From Rhodocyclales bacterium (GTDB taxonomy: Bacteria; Pseudomonadota; Gammaproteobacteria; Burkholderiales; Rhodocyclaceae): DNA of 64,000 bases. Below the pieces are notes generated by a model that saw only the letters and a list, made by a program, of their open reading frames with translations, ran no database searches and was not told the origin of the DNA. The stretch spans positions 62,001-126,000 of the forward strand of contig JACPEH010000023.1 in assembly GCA_016183655.1 (NCBI GenBank). Reading direction: 5' to 3'. Below are positions 58,809 to 64,000 of the stretch, piece by piece (the stretch's first letter is position 1; each line of letters begins with the position of its first letter). The position numbers were made by a program, and so were the translations under genes.

Positions 58809-59873
58809 TTACTCCTCGGCCTTGCCGAGCGCGTCCTCGACCCAGGCTTCGAGCAGGGTGTAGGTCACGGCCAGCACGACCGGGCCGATGAACAGCCCGA
58901 TCAGGCCGAAGCCGAGCATGCCGCCGATGACGCCGGCGAAGATGAGCAGCAAGGGCAGGTCGGCACCGCGCCGGATCAGCACCGGCCGCAGGAAGTTGTC
59001 GAGGGTGCCGACGACCAAGCTCCACACCAGCAGGAAGACCGCCCAGCCGGTGTCGCCGCTCCAGAACAGCCAACCGACCGCCGGCAGCAGGACGACCATC
59101 GGGCCGACCTGGGCGATGCACATCATCAGCATCAGCGCGGTGAGGAAGCCGGCGAAGGGCACGCCGGACACGGCGAGGCCGATGCCGCCGAGCAAGGTCT
59201 GCACGATGGCGGTGACGCCGATGCCCAGCGCGACGCCGCGGATCGCCTGACCGGCAAGGGTCACCGCATTTCCGCCGCGATCGCCGGCAAGCCGCCGGCC
59301 GAAGCGATGCAGCTTGTCCGCCGCCGCCTCGCCACTGCCATACATGATCGCCGCCAGCGTCACCACGAGCACGAACTGGACAAGCATGAAGCCGAGGCTG
59401 CCGGCCTCGGCGACCAGCCACTTGCCGATATTTGCCGCGTAGGGTGTGACCCGCCCCATCAGGCCTTCCGGCCCGGCCGCGGCGATTTCGCGCCACAGCT
59501 GCGCAACCCGCTCGCCAACCAGCGGCAGGGTCTGCACGAATTCCGGCGGCATCGGCAAGCCGCGTTCGGCCAGCGCCCGGGCCCAGGCGGCGATACGGTC
59601 GGCGTTGCCGACCAGGGCATCGATTGCCAGCCACAGCGGAACGACGAGCAGGAGCAGCAGCGCAACCGCCATGATCGTCACGGCGACGACGCGGCGCCCG
59701 CCGAGGCGATTCTCCAGTTCCAGAAAGAGCGGCCAGGTGGCGACGACCAGCATCGCCGCCCATACGGCGGCGCCAAGGAAGGGCTTCAGCACCCAGAACG
59801 ACGCGCCGGCGAGCCCGGCGATGCAGGCGATGGCCAGCAGCGTACGCGTGAGGTCATGGCGGATGGCGGACAT
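58809..59873 (-). CDS. AI-2E family transporter (PerM/YdiK-like)
   Basis: The protein has 354 residues and about eight membrane segments. The C-terminal FLRPVLIRRGADLPLLLIFAGVIGGMLGFGLIGLFIGPV motif defines the family, formerly UPF0118. Members export autoinducer-2, or act as Na+/H+ antiporters in some bacteria; the substrate here is not known. It lies 16 bases after the OGT-like gene. Confidence 0.9.
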   Translation of the reverse strand: MSAIRHDLTRTLLAIACIAGLAGASFWVLKPFLGAAVWAAMLVVATWPLFLELENRLGGRRVVAVTIMAVALLLLLVVPLWLAIDALVGNADRIAAWARALAERGLPMPPEFVQTLPLVGERVAQLWREIAAAGPEGLMGRVTPYAANIGKWLVAEAGSLGFMLVQFVLVVTLAAIMYGSGEAAADKLHRFGRRLAGDRGGNAVTLAGQAIRGVALGIGVTAIVQTLLGGIGLAVSGVPFAGFLTALMLMMCIAQVGPMVVLLPAVGWLFWSGDTGWAVFLLVWSLVVGTLDNFLRPVLIRRGADLPLLLIFAGVIGGMLGFGLIGLFIGPVVLAVTYTLLEAWVEDALGKAEE

Positions 59874-59889
59874 ATCTTCTCCCTAGCAG

Positions 59890-62328
59890 CTAATGCGCGC
59901 CAACCCGACGCACCTCTTCCAATGCATCAAGAACACTGCTTTCAAAGACTCGAACGACATCAAGATCTCTATCCGCGTGCTTCGCGGCATTAAATATGCG
60001 AGCGCGGACTTGCTCGCGCCGAACGGGATCGCGACACACCGCCGCAAAATCTGCAGCAATGGAAACAAATGCATCGGCTGACAGAGCCACGGTTTCCGGC
60101 AACCCAATTTTCCTAAGCAGCCCCGACGCCAAGCGTTGCCTCATATAGCGCCCTTCGAGCGTAACAATTGGCGTCCCACGGTGAACCGCCTGCCAAGCAG
60201 TCGTATAGCCCGAAAAACTCGGGCAATCCAAATAGATGTCGGCCAAATCCAGCAGGGACAGGAAGGCGCCAGAAGAGAGCCAAGGAAGCATTAGCAAGTA
60301 ACGATCGGGGTCGAGCCCGGATTCGGAAAAAGCACGACCAAGCCTTCGAAACACTTGCTCTGAAGCCCATGGATAGATCGGGTCGGAAAAAACGATAAAG
60401 ACGCAATCGGGCACTTTCCCCGCGATTTGCGCATAGAGCGCATCATCAGCTGGATCAAACTTGATCGGTCGATGCGGAAGTACAAATCGAATACTGCCAC
60501 GCTCCTTCAATACCGCTTCGATATCAGGGATCGGCTCCGCCGTAATCGACAGAGGAACGGTACAACATCCTGTTCCGGGCAGGAGGACTAAGCGCTCACG
60601 ATAGTGCGCGTCGGCATCATCCGGTTCAATGAGCTCCCCGGAAAAATACAGGTCCACTGTGGGCAAACCAGTCGTCACCGGATGCCCCCAGCTTGCAACC
60701 TGCAAGGGAGCCAACCGGAGCGAGGCAAGATGAAAAGAAACAGAATCCATCCCAATTTCAGGATAGAAAATCACATCCGGCTGATCGGCTTCAATCTTGG
60801 TCCGCCAGTCTTTGCCGTCGGAAACAGTACTTCGATCCCGCCATACATCTGCCAACTCCTTTGCAATCGCTGTTTGACTGTCCTCCTCGGTGCCCAGGTG
60901 GTAAACAATCACCTCGAACTTTGACCGATCGATATTCTCCAGCAGTCCACGCAAGACGACGTCCCATACGGAATGACGTCGCAAATGATGCGAAACGACG
61001 AGCAATCGGCACCTGCATCGATCAGGAGAGGCCCCACTCCATTCCTGCTCCGCAGTACCAACAAGTGCCTGCGCAACATCTCCAAAGACGGACAGGGAAG
61101 TAAGGTGATTGCCATTCCGATAGGCTAGAAGAAATGGCAAGCGCCCCAGCATATCCGCCGCGGCGCCTGATTTGGAAACCCCATCATGACTTAACCAGCC
61201 CAGAATATCCCTCAGGCCATGCAAAAACGAAGCTTCGGCCCCTCTGGCAGTTTCAACTGACAGTGGCACAACAGGAATCCTCAGCAGAACCTCTTCCAGT
61301 CGAGCATCCCATCGTGTCGGGTCATGCTGAATAAGGTGCTGGCAGATGGCGCGAGCCTCTGCCTCCTGCCCCTGCTCTCGCAAGACCTCAACCAAGCGCA
61401 GCAGGGAATCGACATTGCCAGGACTCTTCTCGATGACCCGCCTGTATACAGCTTCTGCTTCCGCATAACGGAATTGTTGGGAATACAGCCGACCTAGGTT
61501 GTGGAGCGCATCGACATAGCCCGGCGCAATATGAAGCGCACGAGACAAGGCAGCTTCAGCCGCCACATGTTGACCAAGGTCAATCAATGCACAACCCAGA
61601 TTGTTGTATGCAGGCAGATATTCCGGAGCCAATTCGATAACGCGCGCAAACGCTGCAGCCGCCATATCCAGCCGCCCTGCCATGCGGGCAACATTCCCTT
61701 GGCAAAACACGGCGCCCGGATGCGACGGAAGGCGGACCAGCATGTCGTTGCAATAGGCTTGGGCCTCTTCCATCCGGCCGGACTTTGCGAGCACCTCTGC
61801 CAATCCAAGACAGGCGTCGATGCACGCAGGATCCTGCTGCAGGACCTGCCGAAAAGAGCCCTCGGCCCGACCAAGATCACCCAGTTCGCAAGCGACCTGC
61901 CCGAGCAACATACGCGCGCGAATGCTATTCGGTCTCAGACCCAAGGCAAGTTGCAAGCGATCAGCCGCCTCTACCAGCAGCCCCTTGCCCGCAATGGCTG
62001 TCGCTAGGTTTAATTGGGCATCAGCATCGTTCGGCAACAGGTTGGCGGCTCTTTCGAGAAGTGCGAGACCATCCCGCCCCTGCATCTGCAACACGACCCC
62101 CATCAATCCCAGCAAAAACCCGGAATCAGGAGAATGCTTGAGGCGTTCGCTCACGCGCCCTTCAAGTTCGACAACACGTCCTGAATTTAGGAGCGCAAGT
62201 AACTGACGCCCTTCCGCCGTCTCTGCAGAGATGGCTGCGGCGCCTGTCCTCCCCCGACAGCAAGACTTATACTTCCGACCGCTACCGCAAGGGCAGGGTT
62301 CATTTCGTCCTGGCACCATCGAAAGCAT
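59890..62328 (-). CDS. SEC-C zinc motif + TPR + O-GlcNAc transferase (GT41)-like protein
   Basis: The protein has 812 residues. A SEC-C zinc motif (NEPCPCGSGRKYKSCCRG) occupies about residues 8-25. Some 8-10 TPR units follow (about 45-330), then a GT41/SPINDLY-like catalytic region (about 430-790: SHHLRRHSVWDVVLRGLL, YPEIGMDSVSFHLASLRLAP, QVASWGHPVTTGLPTVDLYF, DCPSFSGYTTAWQAVHRGTPIVTL). Known relatives add sugars to Ser/Thr or Asn of proteins. SEC-C binds zinc and, in SecA, SecB and ribosomes. The ATG overlaps the argJ stop. Base composition is visibly more AT-rich than neighbours, suggesting later acquisition. Confidence 0.85.
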   Translation of the reverse strand: MLSMVPGRNEPCPCGSGRKYKSCCRGRTGAAAISAETAEGRQLLALLNSGRVVELEGRVSERLKHSPDSGFLLGLMGVVLQMQGRDGLALLERAANLLPNDADAQLNLATAIAGKGLLVEAADRLQLALGLRPNSIRARMLLGQVACELGDLGRAEGSFRQVLQQDPACIDACLGLAEVLAKSGRMEEAQAYCNDMLVRLPSHPGAVFCQGNVARMAGRLDMAAAAFARVIELAPEYLPAYNNLGCALIDLGQHVAAEAALSRALHIAPGYVDALHNLGRLYSQQFRYAEAEAVYRRVIEKSPGNVDSLLRLVEVLREQGQEAEARAICQHLIQHDPTRWDARLEEVLLRIPVVPLSVETARGAEASFLHGLRDILGWLSHDGVSKSGAAADMLGRLPFLLAYRNGNHLTSLSVFGDVAQALVGTAEQEWSGASPDRCRCRLLVVSHHLRRHSVWDVVLRGLLENIDRSKFEVIVYHLGTEEDSQTAIAKELADVWRDRSTVSDGKDWRTKIEADQPDVIFYPEIGMDSVSFHLASLRLAPLQVASWGHPVTTGLPTVDLYFSGELIEPDDADAHYRERLVLLPGTGCCTVPLSITAEPIPDIEAVLKERGSIRFVLPHRPIKFDPADDALYAQIAGKVPDCVFIVFSDPIYPWASEQVFRRLGRAFSESGLDPDRYLLMLPWLSSGAFLSLLDLADIYLDCPSFSGYTTAWQAVHRGTPIVTLEGRYMRQRLASGLLRKIGLPETVALSADAFVSIAADFAAVCRDPVRREQVRARIFNAAKHADRDLDVVRVFESSVLDALEEVRRVGAH

Positions 62329-63566
62329 CAGCTCCGGTAATCGGCGTTGATCTTGACGTAGTCGTAGGAAAAATCGCAGGTATAGACGTTCGCCGCCGCC
62401 GCGCCGCGCCCGAGGTCGACGCGCACGGTGATCTCGGCGGCCTTCATGATGCGCGAGCCGTCTTCCTCGCGGTAGCTGGCGGCACGCCCGCCCTGTTCGG
62501 CGACGAGCACTTCCTCGCCATTGCTGCCGAGCCAGACGCGGATCCGGTCGACATCCAGATCGGCGATGCCGGCGTAGCCGATCGCGGCGAGGATGCGGCC
62601 GAGGTTGGGGTCGGAGGCGAAGAAGGCGGTCTTCACCAGTGGCGAATGGCCGATCGCGTAGCCGACCTGACGGCATTCGTCGCGGTCCTTGCCGCCACCG
62701 ACGGCGACGGTGATGAACTTGGTCGCCCCCTCGCCGTCGCGGACGATGGCTTGCGCCAGCTCGCGGGCGACGGCAATCACCGCTTCGCGCAACTGCGCGT
62801 AGCCCGTGGCCGCGGCGTCAGCGAAGTGTGCGCCGGAGTGGCCGGTGGCGATCAGGATGAAGGAGTCGTTGGTCGAGGTATCGCCGTCGACGGTGATGCA
62901 GTTGAACGATTCGTCGGCAGCTTCCTTGACCAGCGTCGCCAGCAGCGGCTGGGCGATGCCGGCGTCGGTGGCGAGATAGCCGAGCATCGTCGCCATGTTC
63001 GGCTTGATCATGCCGGCGCCCTTGGAGATGCCGGTCAGGGTGATGGTCTTGCCGTTGATCTCGACGCGGCGAGAGACGGCCTTGGCGACGGTATCGGTGG
63101 TCATGATGCCGTGTGCCGCGGCATGCCAGTTATCGGCCTTGAGGTCGGCGGCCGCCGCCGGCAGACCGGCAACGAGACGCTCCACCGGCAGCGGTTCGAG
63201 AATGACACCGGTCGAGAACGGCAGCACCTGCGCGTCGCTCACCCCCAACACCTCGGCGACTGCGGCACAGGTCTGTTCCGCAGCCGTCAGGCCCGGTTCG
63301 CCGGTACCGGCGTTGGCAATGCCGGTGTTGATCACCAGTGCGCGGATTCCTTTGCCGAGCGCCAGATGACGGCGGCAGACCTGCACCGGCGCGGCGCAGA
63401 AGCGGTTCTCGGTGAACACGCCGGCGACGGTGGCGCCGGCGTCGAGCGCGAGCAGCGTCAGGTCGCGGCGGTTCGCCTTGCGGATGCCGGCCTCGGCGAC
63501 GCCGAGGCGAACGCCGGCGACGGGAAACAGGGCTTCGGGAGCGGGAGTGGCGTAGTTGACGGGCAT
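62328..63566 (-). CDS. argJ: Bifunctional glutamate N-acetyltransferase/amino-acid acetyltransferase
   Basis: The protein has 412 residues. [20 protein letters not shown] contains the autoproteolysis Ala-Thr pair that yields the alpha and beta chains, and [12 protein letters not shown] is the second conserved block. It transfers acetyl from N-acetylornithine to glutamate in cyclic arginine synthesis. It lies between secA and the OGT-like gene, all on the minus strand. Confidence 0.96.
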   Translation of the reverse strand: MPVNYATPAPEALFPVAGVRLGVAEAGIRKANRRDLTLLALDAGATVAGVFTENRFCAAPVQVCRRHLALGKGIRALVINTGIANAGTGEPGLTAAEQTCAAVAEVLGVSDAQVLPFSTGVILEPLPVERLVAGLPAAAADLKADNWHAAAHGIMTTDTVAKAVSRRVEINGKTITLTGISKGAGMIKPNMATMLGYLATDAGIAQPLLATLVKEAADESFNCITVDGDTSTNDSFILIATGHSGAHFADAAATGYAQLREAVIAVARELAQAIVRDGEGATKFITVAVGGGKDRDECRQVGYAIGHSPLVKTAFFASDPNLGRILAAIGYAGIADLDVDRIRVWLGSNGEEVLVAEQGGRAASYREEDGSRIMKAAEITVRVDLGRGAAAANVYTCDFSYDYVKINADYRS

Positions 63567-63600
63567 GATCGAATCCGGAAAACAGAGACTATGAATGACG

Positions 63601-63642
63601 AAGGCACAGAGGATAACGCATCCGCGTCACGCCCTGTGCCTT
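63601..63642 (-). terminator. Inverted repeat between secA and argJ
   Basis: AAGGCACAG and CTGTGCCTT form a 9-bp stem with a 24-base loop. There is no T-run, so termination is only possible, not clear. Confidence 0.35.
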
Positions 63643-63664
63643 GGGTACTGCCGCTGCCGAGCGG

Positions 63665-64000
63665 TCAGCTCAGCTTGCCGTGGCAGTGCTTGTACTTCTT
63701 GCCCGAACCGCAGGGGCAGGGATCGTTGCGGCCGACCTTCGGCGCCGCATGCGCCGGCTGCGGCGGCACCGCCCCCCCCTCGTCGGCCGTACCCAGCACC
63801 TCGTCGTAGTCGGCGTGATGGTATTGCACGTTCTGCACCTCGGCGTGCGGCGCGGTTTCCTCGACGTCCTCGGCGGAACGGATCTGCACCGTGACGAGGA
63901 GGCGGGTGACGTCGTTGCGCACCGACTCCAGCAGGCTCTCGAAGAGCTCGAAGGCCTCGCGCTTGTATTCCTGCTTCGGGTTCTTCTGCGCATAGCCGCG
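63665..64000 (-). CDS. secA: Preprotein translocase ATPase SecA, C-terminal end (5' part outside window)
   Basis: The last 111 codons are present and the frame runs off the window edge. [20 protein letters not shown], the two-helix finger end [13 protein letters not shown], a variable linker and the terminal SEC-C motif [19 protein letters not shown] identify SecA. SEC-C binds zinc and interacts with SecB and ribosomes. Here the last ligand position is His (KHCH), common in SecA. Confidence 0.95.
   Translation of the reverse strand, partial: RGYAQKNPKQEYKREAFELFESLLESVRNDVTRLLVTVQIRSAEDVEETAPHAEVQNVQYHHADYDEVLGTADEGGAVPPQPAHAAPKVGRNDPCPCGSGKKYKHCHGKLS

Overview
The window is gene-dense, high-GC chromosomal DNA from a betaproteobacterium, most likely of the order Rhodocyclales. 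I infer this from the mlaFEDACB-ibaG-murA-his-hinT-tatABC neighbourhood, the rpe-gph-trpEGDC order, a short-form HisG, two beta-type general porins, and many 4-bp ATGA/GTGA gene overlaps. Genus and species cannot be assigned from sequence alone. No tRNA, rRNA or CRISPR array was seen. No gene-free stretch exceeds 300 bases; the longest gaps are 24346-24576, 7578-7782, 52062-52253 and 31829-32008.

Layout. 1-9.8 kb: the end of an HD-GYP response regulator, a MATE pump, a J-like/DUF898 membrane protein paired with an M48 peptidase, a phenylacetate-CoA ligase, an orphan CheB-type methylesterase, a porin and a fumarylacetoacetase-family hydrolase. 9.8-14.6 kb: a Nif3-like protein, a DegS-like protease, a YafJ-like amidotransferase and tatCBA-hinT. 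14.6-26.3 kb: the histidine genes hisEIFAHB and hisDG on the minus strand. They are split by a block holding hisC (reversed), a nitroreductase, a PaiB-like protein, a ccdAB toxin-antitoxin pair and a two-gene chromate transporter. murA and ibaG follow. 26.3-31.8 kb: an ABC-2 exporter pair and a complete Mla phospholipid-transport operon (mlaFEDACB).

32.0-46.4 kb is the most distinctive region. It is a co-directional twelve-gene MSHA-like type IV pilus/type II secretion locus. It carries a sigma-54 response regulator, an ExeA/MshM ATPase ending in a SPOR domain, an MshL secretin, a TPR/GspB-type protein, an MshE ATPase, an MshG platform protein, three assembly proteins, one class III pseudopilin, and a 678-residue pilin-like protein whose C-terminus resembles an L-type (legume) lectin. 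The last is a candidate tip adhesin.

46.5-49.4 kb: rplU-rpmA, obgE and proB. 49.5-50.85 kb: a complete ISL3-family element with an 8-bp target duplication, whose transposase carries one in-frame amber codon. It sits in the shared proB/porin terminator. 50.9-57.7 kb: a second porin, then rpe-gph-(trp leader peptide)-trpE-trpG-trpD-trpC. The leader peptide has three Trp codons. 57.8-64 kb: apaG, a methyltransferase, an AI-2E-family permease, a TPR/O-GlcNAc-transferase-like protein with a SEC-C zinc motif, argJ, and the 3' end of secA, which has its own SEC-C motif.
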